A stretch of DNA of 36,140 nucleotides from Limnochordia bacterium (GTDB lineage: Bacteria > Bacillota > Limnochordia > Darwinibacteriales > DTU012), in contig SKJB01000031.1 in assembly GCA_007116145.1 (NCBI GenBank), positions 1-36,140 of the forward strand. The letters are read 5' to 3'. The notes beneath the pieces are model-generated. The model saw only the letters and a list, made by a program, of their open reading frames with translations, was not told the origin of the DNA and did no database searches. Below, piece by piece: positions 25,055 to 32,765 of the stretch. A program made the position numbers and the translations under genes. Every line of letters begins with the position of its first letter. Position 1 is the first letter of the stretch.

Positions 25055-25110
25055 AAACAACAAATATCATTAAATCCTTTGGATAAAGGGTTTAATTTTA
25101 TTTGTTGTTT
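25055..25110. terminator. long bidirectional hairpin between converging genes
   Basis: 11-bp arms at 25055-25065 and 25100-25110 are perfect; inner arms 25069-25074 with 25091-25096, and CCTT/AAGG, extend the structure. U-rich tracts follow mainly on the plus strand (TTTTCTT). It spans the last four codons of the VanZ-like gene. It probably stops transcripts from the 62-residue gene and from the minus-strand gene. Confidence 0.6.
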
Positions 25111-25565
25111 TCTTGTAATTCTTTATCGTAACCCTGGTTCTTGTTTCGTTGCACCCTACAGTAATGCCGCCAACCGATTACTGCGATAGCGAAGGTAATT
25201 CCAATCATATCAATAAACACGTCCACGATAGATCCTGTTCGATGCGGCAATGTACTCTGGTACCATTCGTCTAAACACGCTATGATGAGAGCGAAGGTAA
25301 ATCCCCACGCTAAATAGTTTTTGCGCAACCGAGGGGTGGCATGAAGTGCATAAACAATAATAGCCGTTCCGAAAGCATACGCGAGAACATGACCGAGTTT
25401 TCGCACATAAAACACAAGTGTCTGAATATCCGATTTGGACAAATTTGGAAACCAACTCATCATACCTTGACTCATTGTCCCTGCACTAGACTCAGGCTGA
25501 GCAGAAAAAATGAAGAGTAAAAGCACATACAGGAAAACGTACAACCAACGAACCACAATAAACAT
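25098..25565 (-). CDS. VanZ-family membrane protein
   Basis: A 155-residue inner-membrane protein with four predicted helices (about 5-20, 62-80, 85-98 and 116-134). VanZ-like signatures are RKLGHVLAYAFGTAIIVYAL in helix 2 and LDEWYQSTLPHRTGSIVDVFIDMIG, where the Asp-Glu-x-x-Gln and R-x-x-x-x-D pattern is typical. The family is named for a protein giving low-level teicoplanin resistance, but the biochemical role is unknown and most members are not resistance genes. A terminator (25577-25610) separates it from the Cys-rich gene upstream, so read-through or an unseen promoter must serve it. Its last codons lie in a large hairpin. Confidence 0.88.
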   Translation of the reverse strand: MFIVVRWLYVFLYVLLLFIFSAQPESSAGTMSQGMMSWFPNLSKSDIQTLVFYVRKLGHVLAYAFGTAIIVYALHATPRLRKNYLAWGFTFALIIACLDEWYQSTLPHRTGSIVDVFIDMIGITFAIAVIGWRHYCRVQRNKNQGYDKELQENNK

Positions 25566-25576
25566 CCTTTCCTTAC

Positions 25577-25610
25577 AAAAATCGAGCTGGCTCCTAATAA
25601 GGAACCAGCT
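25577..25610 (-). terminator. terminator after the Cys-rich small protein gene
   Basis: AGCTGGTTCC (25601-25610 on minus) pairs with 25585-25594 over 10 bp with one G-U pair and a 6-base loop; CGAUUUUUG follows. It comes 12 bases after the 49-residue gene and 12 bases before the start of the VanZ-like gene. Confidence 0.75.
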
Positions 25611-25622
25611 GACTCTGGTAAT

Positions 25623-25772
25623 CTAAAAATTAGCCTTTTTCCGATAGTAATGTGGGCATTGCTTGCACGTATCCAAAGCATCGATGGCCATACGCCAAGC
25701 GTATTTTGAACAATAGTACTCTAAACCACCCGAAAAATCACCGACAAATTTCGCATAGCTACAAACTTCCAT
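25623..25772 (-). CDS. 49-residue Cys-rich protein, possible metal binder
   Basis: A small cytoplasmic protein, not recognised. It has four Cys, at positions 4, 21, 36 and 39, the last two as CKQCPHYYRKK, which suggests a zinc or Fe-S site. It is rich in Tyr (YYC, HYY). The ATG at 25770-25772 is preceded by GGAGGTGG at the proper distance; a longer frame upstream lacks such a site. It has its own promoter (25829-25858) and terminator, which strongly supports a real gene. A 7-bp palindrome sits just upstream of its ribosome site. Confidence 0.65.
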   Translation of the reverse strand: MEVCSYAKFVGDFSGGLEYYCSKYAWRMAIDALDTCKQCPHYYRKKANF

Positions 25773-25789
25773 GCAAAAACCACCTCCAG

Positions 25790-25805
25790 AAGAGATACAT
25801 CTCTT
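25790..25805 (-). promoter_or_regulatory. palindrome beside the ribosome site of the Cys-rich gene
   Basis: AAGAGAT and ATCTCTT arms (7 bp) around AC, about 17-32 bases into the predicted transcript and ending two bases before the GGAGG (25783-25787). It could be a repressor site or a hairpin masking translation; a 2-base loop makes the DNA-palindrome reading more likely. Confidence 0.4.
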
Positions 25806-25828
25806 GTTACTATCCGCTTCTACCAGGC

Positions 25829-25858
25829 ATTCTATGCATGTCAAGAAATCTTTGTCAA
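25829..25858 (-). promoter_or_regulatory. promoter of the Cys-rich small protein gene
   Basis: TTGACA (25853-25858) and TAGAAT (25829-25834), read on minus, with an 18-base spacer. The -35 box lies inside the last codons of the ParB-like gene. Confidence 0.65.
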
Positions 25859-26752
25859 GGAACGCTTATCCACTTTACCATCAGGTAGAGATGCAATAAC
25901 TTCCGCTAACAAGCTGCTTAATACTCTTGACTGACGTAATAATTCTTGACGCTGCTCGCCTTCAAGTTCATTTAACTTAGTGAGCTCGGTTTTTACTAAA
26001 TAGTCGCCAGATTTTGCGAGAAACGACACGAGTTTATCCACATCCCACTCTTCATTTCCCTCCTGTTTAGGAGCATCCTTTGGTATTAACCGTAATTTTC
26101 GAATCGCATCTTCTATACTTAAGTCCGTAGCGCTACCAACTAATTCAAGCACCTTCTTTGTCTCTGTCCGATTAAGAGCATAATAAAGAACAGAATCAAG
26201 TACAACATTAACGAGCTTATCACTATTTTTCTTCATCGCATAGCGTTTAGCTAGAGTAATGTGAGAAAGCGTGAGTGGTGAAGATCCGCCATAATAATTA
26301 TTCAAGACTGCATCTTGATAACGACTATCTACGGTTAAAATATCGAGCCAATCATTAAGCGTCGTGCGCGGAATCCCTAATTTCTTAGCAACTGCAGTTT
26401 TGGATAATTTATCCTCGCTCATATACATACGTACCGCGACTGCCTTATCTAATGGATTGAGATCTTCGCGCTGAAGGTTTTCGATCAGCTGAATCTGACG
26501 AACGCAACTATCCTCACTGAGAACTAGAGCAGGAATGGTTGGATGCCCTAATTGCTTACACGCAGCTAATCGGCGTGCGCCAGCGACTAACAAATATCCT
26601 TCCTCGCTTTTCATTACTAATATCGGCTGAAGAACACCTACATCATCAATACAACCTGACAATCCATCCAAGGTATTTGAGTCCAACCGCGATCGAACGT
26701 GTTTTTCTTCGCCAACGCAGATTTCGCTAATTAGTAACTGACTAACTTGCAT
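25841..26752 (-). CDS. orphan ParB/Spo0J-like protein
   Basis: A 303-residue DNA-binding protein. The ParB N-terminal domain (about 1-100) includes LQPILVM, VAGARRLAACKQLG (the CTP-binding box, here GARR where most have GERR) and ENLQREDLNPLDKAVA. A helix-turn-helix follows, LSKTAVAKKLGIPRTTLNDWL, then a helical C-terminus. ATG at 26750-26752 has AGGAGG eight bases upstream; longer frames are rejected. No ParA, gidB or rsmG neighbours are present, so this is unlikely to be the chromosomal ParB at the origin. It may be a Noc-like or regulatory ParB relative. Its C-terminal domain does not match anything I can name. Confidence 0.83.
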   Translation of the reverse strand: MQVSQLLISEICVGEEKHVRSRLDSNTLDGLSGCIDDVGVLQPILVMKSEEGYLLVAGARRLAACKQLGHPTIPALVLSEDSCVRQIQLIENLQREDLNPLDKAVAVRMYMSEDKLSKTAVAKKLGIPRTTLNDWLDILTVDSRYQDAVLNNYYGGSSPLTLSHITLAKRYAMKKNSDKLVNVVLDSVLYYALNRTETKKVLELVGSATDLSIEDAIRKLRLIPKDAPKQEGNEEWDVDKLVSFLAKSGDYLVKTELTKLNELEGEQRQELLRQSRVLSSLLAEVIASLPDGKVDKRSLTKIS

Positions 26753-26843
26753 CAGTGCAACCTCCTCTCTAAAAAAAGTTACTCCAATAAAGTGTAATAT
26801 CCTTACTACTATTCTCTTAATCATTGTAAAGTCCTGCATTGAC

Positions 26844-26881
26844 AAAAAAATACAGAAGAAGCCGTCAGAATCAACGACTTC
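26844..26881 (-). terminator. terminator of the envelope gene pair
   Basis: GAAGTCGT (26874-26881 on minus) pairs with ACGGCTTC (26858-26865), 8 bp with one G-U, and is followed by a U-rich tract with seven consecutive U. It separates the YG-repeat gene from the ParB-like gene. Confidence 0.75.
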
Positions 26882-26914
26882 CAATTACTAATGAGAATAT
26901 CTAATGTAACTCGT

Positions 26915-27838
26915 CTAGTTTTGGGCTGGACGTAATATAAAGCCAATAACGTTCTGTGTTCTCTCTGTCTCCACAAAGAACTCTGTTCCAACGGGAATCG
27001 CAACATCACGACCACGAATAAAATAGCCTCCAACTAATCCAATCGGACCCAAAAGTAGAATTCCTGCCATGCTAGCACCTGCAGCCAACTCAAGTGAGTG
27101 GTTCCTTTCTGTTGCTTTGGCATCCATTTTTAAACGAATACTACTACCATCCAAAGCGGAAACCATTCCAAAGTTAATCACGATTCGACCATCGCGCCCG
27201 AGCATACCAGCAGTAGTCACTTCGGCTACTCTTCCGATACCCTCTGATCCAGCTGGAATAACAATGCGACCTTCAACGATAACGTCCTCGCTTACTCGAT
27301 AGCGAACTTCATCGCCGACCCGAGCATTTGCTGAATCGACCTCTGTTAATAATCTAATCTTAACTAAAGTTTGCTCTCGAAGCTCAAGGGATTTAATGTC
27401 TAACTGGGTAGTAACCCATAGAGTAGTCATCAACTCTCTCGTTCGTTTTGATAACGAACCTGGTTGAACAGCACCGAGCAGATCAATTTCTAATTGATCT
27501 AATCGTTCAATCAAGGGTTGTCCAGCAGTCAATTTTGCAGAAAAACCATACTCAGCCAAATTCAATTGCAATTTAATGCTAGCAGTCCCCGTGTGATTTG
27601 CATCAAGAAACGAGTATATATTATCAATTCGAGTCAATACAGCTCCTGATTGCTTGCTTCCGTAAATGTCTTCCTCGATCCGATCAACTCGCTCAACAAG
27701 TGCTCCCACCCGAGTCTCTCCATATACCAACTCCTCGAGCCTACTCAAAGTGGTTAAGGGGGTAACATTCGCACTAACTCCAATAGGCCACATTACAACA
27801 AACAAGACAATAACAATAAAAACACAAATCCCTTTCAA
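26915..27838 (-). CDS. secreted protein with repeated YG motifs
   Basis: A 307-residue exported protein of unknown function. Signal peptide at about 1-23 (cut near VSA). At least three 20-residue repeats follow the scheme R-[LI]-E-x-x-[VIL]-[YL]-G-x4-G-[AS]-x-x-x-R: residues 32-51, 52-71 and 114-133, with a degenerate fourth near 93-112. The C-terminal half has a beta-rich domain (DEVRYRVSEDVIVEGRIVIPAGSEGIGRV, ..IPVGTEFFVETE) with a glycine-rich hydrophobic stretch at about 258-276 (GASMAGILLLGPIGLVGGYF). It reads from TTG (27836-27838) six bases after GGAGGG. It follows the 494-residue outer-membrane protein by 18 bases and is likely its partner. Confidence 0.75.
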   Translation of the reverse strand: MKGICVFIVIVLFVVMWPIGVSANVTPLTTLSRLEELVYGETRVGALVERVDRIEEDIYGSKQSGAVLTRIDNIYSFLDANHTGTASIKLQLNLAEYGFSAKLTAGQPLIERLDQLEIDLLGAVQPGSLSKRTRELMTTLWVTTQLDIKSLELREQTLVKIRLLTEVDSANARVGDEVRYRVSEDVIVEGRIVIPAGSEGIGRVAEVTTAGMLGRDGRIVINFGMVSALDGSSIRLKMDAKATERNHSLELAAGASMAGILLLGPIGLVGGYFIRGRDVAIPVGTEFFVETERTQNVIGFILRPAQN

Positions 27839-27856
27839 TGCTAGCCCTCCTCTAAA

Positions 27857-29341
27857 TTAAAACCGAATAGAAAACTCAGCTGTCGCTTGGTTTGTTTTTT
27901 GCTCAGTCATAGTACTATTCATGCTGGAAAAATCAATAAGCTTGTAATTAAGTTGAAATGAAGCTTCACTATTAATAAGATAACTAAATCCTACTGAAGC
28001 TGTTTTCTTCGAGTGCTTTTCAGCATCGGCGGAACCGATTACCTCGATCCCGTCATTCCCTTTACCGGTCTCTTGAACCACCCGCTGAGGGCTATCCATC
28101 CACTCAGAGGTAACACCGAGGAGCAAACGACCTTGAGGAAATGGAATATCTAACCCGAGACTAGTGACCGCAGGATTTCCTAGTTCGATGACTGTCTTTT
28201 CGTTGGAATCTACTTGTCTATAGCCAGCACTTACTAATAAAGAATTGGGCAAGCTGTAACTTAAATCTACTGTTGTTGTGGTTAACCGAGAATGCTCTTG
28301 ATCGGTATATGCAAATTGATCTCGTCCTGTGCTCACAGATAAGTCACCAAAACGGACCGATAGTTCATACCCCGCTCCACTCGCTGCTGTTGGATTACTA
28401 CTGCTCGCAAGCTGATCGGCTTGTAACGAACGAAGACTACCACCGAGCTCCACATCTCCTATTCTCACTGTTGCCCCTAATTGCATTAAGCCTGGACTTA
28501 ATGGATGATCGGTATTATGGAGATACTGCCCTTCTAAAGTTACATCATTCGTCAATAAATACTTCCCTGTTAATGCCGCAATAATGGAGTTTCTATTACC
28601 CCCATCGAATTCGCTTCGCATAAAGCCAGCTCTTAGCACTAAATCATCTCGCGCTGGAATTTTTCCGTCTACAATTGGCGATAAACCCTGCAATTCCCAA
28701 TCTAACAAACGATCTTCTTCCATAGATTCATGTACCATCGAAGTTTGGACAGTTATCGTATTTTGTCGGATTTCTTCCCATAAAGTTGCTGGATTAATCG
28801 GATACTCTGGTATCCATAAACTTTTCGAAGTCGTTGCGCCAGGTTGCTCAACTGTAGCAAATAAATCTGGACTCAGCGCTGCTCGTTCTGCTAATAGGAC
28901 CTGCTCTATTCTTTGTGCAACATTGTTATGTAATTGCGGATCCTTAATTGCATAGCCTAAGGCTTTGAGTTCAAAACGAAACTCATAGGCGAGTTGATCT
29001 ACCATCATAATTTGACGACTGGAAAGGGTTTGGGACGCACTGGCTCGAGAATTATAATCCGCAATGATTTCAGAGAGAACAACCTCTCTACTGACACCAA
29101 AACGCTGAACAGACGAAATGTTAACTGTATCAATATATTGAATAACGCTCGCAACTAATAAGGCTACTTCAAAACGATTCAAACTTCCAGGATTCGGCGC
29201 AACGGGCAGAAAACTACCTTCCGCTAACGTTTCTACAGCACGGTAAACCCAATGTTCTTGAGGAATAGGGTCTGAAGACAGGGTTGCTGCAGGCGAAGAC
29301 AACAAGAGTACAAATATCAACACGAATACGCTTTTACCCAC
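27857..29341 (-). CDS. SLH-like outer-membrane beta-barrel protein, 494 residues
   Basis: Signal peptide, then an SLH-like module (about 26-75: PIPQEHWVYRAVETLAEGS.., LNRFEVALLVASVIQY), a helical linker (about 76-180) and a C-terminal region of alternating strands (about 235-494) that ends in SIRF. The terminal Phe and repeated strand patterns fit an outer-membrane barrel. The layout matches OmpM-type proteins in which the SLH module holds peptidoglycan and the barrel holds the outer membrane, but no coiled coil of OmpM length is present. GTG start (29339-29341) with GGAGGAG five bases upstream. Second gene of the operon that begins with the YqgF-like gene. Confidence 0.82.
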   Translation of the reverse strand: MGKSVFVLIFVLLLSSPAATLSSDPIPQEHWVYRAVETLAEGSFLPVAPNPGSLNRFEVALLVASVIQYIDTVNISSVQRFGVSREVVLSEIIADYNSRASASQTLSSRQIMMVDQLAYEFRFELKALGYAIKDPQLHNNVAQRIEQVLLAERAALSPDLFATVEQPGATTSKSLWIPEYPINPATLWEEIRQNTITVQTSMVHESMEEDRLLDWELQGLSPIVDGKIPARDDLVLRAGFMRSEFDGGNRNSIIAALTGKYLLTNDVTLEGQYLHNTDHPLSPGLMQLGATVRIGDVELGGSLRSLQADQLASSSNPTAASGAGYELSVRFGDLSVSTGRDQFAYTDQEHSRLTTTTVDLSYSLPNSLLVSAGYRQVDSNEKTVIELGNPAVTSLGLDIPFPQGRLLLGVTSEWMDSPQRVVQETGKGNDGIEVIGSADAEKHSKKTASVGFSYLINSEASFQLNYKLIDFSSMNSTMTEQKTNQATAEFSIRF

Positions 29342-29438
29342 ATCTACTCCTCCTCTTTGCTACGATTTCGATTTATCCTACCCTACATCTGTGTATTTCT
29401 CCAAACTTTGTCAAATCCCTTCTTTTATACTGAATTTC

Positions 29439-29858
29439 TTAATTCCCTAACATTTTAGCTAAATAGCGCTCTGCTAAAATCACCGCCACATAGTCGTCAA
29501 TGGGTACTGGCGGCACTTGCAGCGAAACCGGTACTAATCGATGCCAGCCTTGGGGTGGGTGCTCGAGCCAATAGCGTTGCCGTGCCTGCACACTCGACAA
29601 ATGTTCGTCAGTGGGTTCCACCCTATTACTAATATGTGGAATCGCCGCCAACAATTCCTCAATAAACTCCTTTGATCCGGTTCGATCACCAACGATAATC
29701 GGACCGTTACTTGGCAAAAGTTCCACAATACGGTTCACTGTCTCAGTACGGGATACAACCTCCTTTAATACCACACGTTGGAGTTCAAGTAGTGCCAGAC
29801 CACACTTAAGACGCCCAGGATCTACAGCAAGAATCGGTAAATGCTGAAACCCCATCAT
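29439..29858 (-). CDS. YqgF/RuvX-like RNase-H-fold protein
   Basis: A 139-residue cytoplasmic protein. Motifs are like those of YqgF/RuvX: LAVDPGRLKCGLALL (first Asp), PIIVGD, EPTDEHLSSVQARQRYW and the C-terminal PIDDYVAVILAE with Asp residues. YqgF/RuvX proteins act in pre-16S rRNA maturation or resolve branched DNA, but this one lies among envelope genes instead of beside alaS/mltG. It is divergent: DPGR replaces the usual D-[FY]-G, so it may be a second copy or a specialised member. ATG at 29856-29858 or the adjacent one at 29853-29855; a promoter lies just upstream. Confidence 0.7.
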   Translation of the reverse strand: MMGFQHLPILAVDPGRLKCGLALLELQRVVLKEVVSRTETVNRIVELLPSNGPIIVGDRTGSKEFIEELLAAIPHISNRVEPTDEHLSSVQARQRYWLEHPPQGWHRLVPVSLQVPPVPIDDYVAVILAERYLAKMLGN

Positions 29859-29888
29859 CTATTCCCCCTCAAGTAAATCTATTCGTAC

Positions 29889-29918
29889 ATAACATGGTCG
29901 ATTTGACGGTTTTGTAAA
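29889..29918 (-). promoter_or_regulatory. promoter of the YqgF-like/OMP operon
   Basis: TTTACA (29913-29918) and TGTTAT (29889-29894), read on minus, 18 bases apart, directly behind the porin terminator. Confidence 0.5.
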
Positions 29919-29951
29919 TAAAAAGCGGTCCTAGTTTTCACTAAGACCGCT
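29919..29951 (-). terminator. terminator of the main porin gene
   Basis: A 12-bp stem (29924-29935 with 29940-29951, one G-U pair) closed by a GAAA tetraloop on the minus strand, followed by UUUUUAUUU. Strong intrinsic terminator, as expected after an abundant mRNA. Confidence 0.93.
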
Positions 29952-29967
29952 CTTGTAGCCAATATCA

Positions 29968-32409
29968 TTAAAACTTAAATTCTAAACCAGCCTTAACTTC
30001 CTGTACATTTGTGGCATTGTCAGCCCCATCAAGAGACCTAGTTTGTAATGCGCTCAAGTTCAACTTCATAGTATCATCAAAACTATATCCTGCCTTGACA
30101 CTATGGGCTGTCTGATTTCCAAACAGAGCCGCAAAAGCTCCGCGAGGCATGATTAACTCTAAATCATATCCTAGATTGACTTCAGCACCATTAACATTGA
30201 GTCCATAGCCTAAGTCTACTGCTAAGATATTTACATCATGACCTGTCCAGTTCGTTGCGTCTTTCCAGTTACCATCAATCCAGTTACGAACAATTGTAAA
30301 GCTTGTCCCAAAGACTAAGTTATTAACAATCTCTAAATCTGAGGTGCCAACCTTAAACTCATTATGATTCACATTAGCAATACTTCCCATCGCTCCAGAA
30401 ACCTGGATTGGAATCAGGTATTCAAGTTCATATGCCGCATTAAACATCGTTGCTTGAACAGTATTTGCACCTGTATCATCTATTTCGTTATACGACTTGG
30501 CAGCAAGACTGAGGCCTAAAATCGAAGCGGATGCCCCTAATTCTAAGCGAGTTTCGGAGTTCTCAACGAAACTGCGGTCACTCAGTAATCCATTACCAAA
30601 GTTGTCTTCGGCTTTACCCCATGCAGCATTCACAGCAACACCACCGAAGCTACTATCAAGGTTCACTTCATACAGACGATTATCAGCTACCACGCTTTGA
30701 TCTAATGCAAGAGCAGCATCATAGTTTACGCCATACACTGTACCATACACGCTAACTAAACTTGCAGATTCACCGTCGAATTGGTTTACATTATCAAATA
30801 AATAACCATACTGAGCCTTTACATTAAATGCAGGAACAAAACTGTATTTACCACTAAGAGCAAACAAGTCATTATTTCCCTCACGACCAAGTACTGTGTT
30901 ACCCATAATCCCTAATCCACGAAAATCAACGAGAACTCCAAATTCAGGCTGTTCATTGAGTATATAAGAACTAAAACGTTCCGTTACTTCATCTTCATCC
31001 ATAGTGCCAGCTACTAAGCGGGTAACAGGACTCGCACTTAATACTTCTACGCCGTAAGTGTCAAATTCTAAGCTATCACCAAAACCTTCACCCTTTAGTT
31101 TTGCATAGACATTGACGAGCATATCTTCACTCGGCTTAACGGCTAAGTTTAAGCTAACCTCTTGGGCAGCTGTCACTCCACTCAATACTTCACGATCATT
31201 CATTAGCAGTAGATGTGGGTTAACTGCTCCATCATGAGCGTTCTTATCAATATTGGCTTTTAAGCTTCCACTTAACTTAATGCGTTCTGTTTCTGTTTTA
31301 AAGTCAACATAGTCAACTTCCAAATCGGTTAAACGATGATCAACACCGATTAGATCGTGTTCTACCTTAGTTACTCGCCCTTCTACCTTAGTTACTCGCC
31401 CTTCTACATTCCCTAAACCGCTTTCAAGCTCAGTAACTCGTCCATCTACATTCCCATACAACATTTCAAGTTTATCGACACGAATACCTAACAATGCTAG
31501 TTCTGATTGGAATTCATTGCCTAAAGCCACTACACTGTTAGCCACCTCTGCTACTTGAGCATCAAGAGCTACCATTAATCCGTCGACATCACCGCGGATT
31601 GCAGCAACTAAAGCATTAAGAACATGAAAATCTTGCTTCATATCATCCATTTGCGCACCAAGACCCTGGAACGCCAACTCATGACTCTCTAAATCTTTAC
31701 GCAAACCATCAACTTGAACTTGTACATTTTGGATTGTAGCCGTAATTTCAACTAGGCTTTCGGCCAACACTTGTTCAACAATAGCGCTAATCACGGCTTC
31801 ATCAACCTCAGCATATTCCTGGATAATACGTTCAATAACCTGAGGTTCTGCTATTGTTGCTTCAGCTAAGGCTAAGGCTTCATCTAGTTGCTTTTGCGTT
31901 AAATTGCCAACGAAGTCAGCAATCATGGCTTCAGCTTCTGGGGTGAGAATAAAAGGCCGCTCAATCGGTTGCACTTCGACAACGGTCTCAATTGTTTGTT
32001 CTCTTATCGTCTCTGTAACCACAGGAATATCAATTTTAGCTAACTCATCTTTAACTAACTGACGAAGATCAGCTTTTGCTCCTTCGATATCAGCTAATAC
32101 ATTCGCTGTAATCTGTTTTTGGACATCTGCTGTATTTCGTAGAACTTCCGTAGCTACTAGAGCTTCTAACCGAGCTAACGTTCGAGCAAAAACCATGGCA
32201 GCTTCATAACGAGTTAACATGCGTGAACCACCATACGTTCCATCTGGATATCCTTCGATTAATCCAACGGCAGCTAGTCCGATAATCGAATCGTAAGCCC
32301 AGTGGTCTGCTGGCACATCAGAAAAAGGGTTTGAAGCGCCAAATGTAGTTGCTGAGAGACTAACAACAAGCACTATCATTAAAACAAATGCAAGTCTTTT
32401 CGTTTTCAT
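29968..32409 (-). CDS. OmpM-like SLH porin (813 residues)
   Basis: Likely the major outer-membrane protein. Signal peptide 1-24; SLH module about 26-85 (FSDVPADHWAYDSIIGLAAVGLIEGYPDGTYGG, MLTRYEAAMVFARTLARLE); a long coiled-coil stalk of about 270 residues with heptad repeats (QVDGLRKDLES.., GRVTELESGLGNVEGRVTKVE); then a barrel of roughly 440 residues ending in GLEFKF. This is the OmpM layout in diderm Firmicutes, where the SLH binds modified peptidoglycan and the barrel tethers the outer membrane. ATG with AGGAGG 11 bases upstream. It is monocistronic, with a long leader and a strong terminator. Confidence 0.9.
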   Translation of the reverse strand: MKTKRLAFVLMIVLVVSLSATTFGASNPFSDVPADHWAYDSIIGLAAVGLIEGYPDGTYGGSRMLTRYEAAMVFARTLARLEALVATEVLRNTADVQKQITANVLADIEGAKADLRQLVKDELAKIDIPVVTETIREQTIETVVEVQPIERPFILTPEAEAMIADFVGNLTQKQLDEALALAEATIAEPQVIERIIQEYAEVDEAVISAIVEQVLAESLVEITATIQNVQVQVDGLRKDLESHELAFQGLGAQMDDMKQDFHVLNALVAAIRGDVDGLMVALDAQVAEVANSVVALGNEFQSELALLGIRVDKLEMLYGNVDGRVTELESGLGNVEGRVTKVEGRVTKVEHDLIGVDHRLTDLEVDYVDFKTETERIKLSGSLKANIDKNAHDGAVNPHLLLMNDREVLSGVTAAQEVSLNLAVKPSEDMLVNVYAKLKGEGFGDSLEFDTYGVEVLSASPVTRLVAGTMDEDEVTERFSSYILNEQPEFGVLVDFRGLGIMGNTVLGREGNNDLFALSGKYSFVPAFNVKAQYGYLFDNVNQFDGESASLVSVYGTVYGVNYDAALALDQSVVADNRLYEVNLDSSFGGVAVNAAWGKAEDNFGNGLLSDRSFVENSETRLELGASASILGLSLAAKSYNEIDDTGANTVQATMFNAAYELEYLIPIQVSGAMGSIANVNHNEFKVGTSDLEIVNNLVFGTSFTIVRNWIDGNWKDATNWTGHDVNILAVDLGYGLNVNGAEVNLGYDLELIMPRGAFAALFGNQTAHSVKAGYSFDDTMKLNLSALQTRSLDGADNATNVQEVKAGLEFKF
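31361..31402 (-). repeat. exact 21-base duplication in the porin stalk
   Basis: Two adjacent copies of tctaccttagttactcgccct, coding for GRVTKVE twice, followed by a degenerate third. It adds exactly one heptad, so the coiled-coil register is kept. Confidence 0.9.
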
Positions 32410-32697
32410 TTTAGTAAGTACCTCCTAAGTTTAAATAACTGATAACAATTTAATTATTAAAGCCCTACGTTTTACAATCCACAGGAGTTTCCTTGTTTCC
32501 TCACTAAGGTTGCAAACTTTTGGCGGTCTAGGATATCTCTGATTTAATGTGAGCGTCCCCTTATTCTCCTTTCTTTTAAGTATTTCAGAGATACATTGTT
32601 TAACATCGCAATAATATCATGTATTACTTCTATATAGTTACAATAGAATCCTTCTTAAACTAGATCTTTTTTAAGGGGGTAACGTAGTAATAGCTAG
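32410..32697 (-). promoter_or_regulatory. long structured leader of the OmpM-like gene
   Basis: No gene in about 290 bases. Features seen: perfect 9-bp inverted repeat TATCTCTGA (32534-32542 / 32585-32593) with a 42-base loop that holds a purine-rich GAAAGGAGAATAAGGGG; GAGGAAACAAGGAAACTC nearby; and an A-T-rich part around 32600-32650 that probably contains the promoter, though no clear box pair stands out. I recognise no known riboswitch consensus. Confidence 0.45.
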
Positions 32698-32733
32698 AAA
32701 AAGGGTAGCCCTCGAAAAGCGAACGCTACCCTT
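32698..32733 (-). terminator. terminator of the third SLH gene
   Basis: AAGGGTAGC (32725-32733 on minus) pairs perfectly with 32701-32709, with a CG-rich 15-base apical part, and UUUUUC follows. It closes the transcript of the 276-residue SLH gene and isolates the porin. Confidence 0.85.
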
Positions 32734-32765
32734 CCTAATTTCAATTATGATTACACTTCGCAAGC

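Noticed and set aside
26753-26884. 44-codon N-terminal extension of the ParB-like protein
   Set aside because: It covers the intergenic leader and lies upstream of a strong AGGAGG; its sequence is unlike ParB.
32410-32760. cyclic-di-GMP riboswitch in the porin leader
   Set aside because: The GGAAAC and GGGGACGC fragments recall it, but the conserved order and helices are not there.
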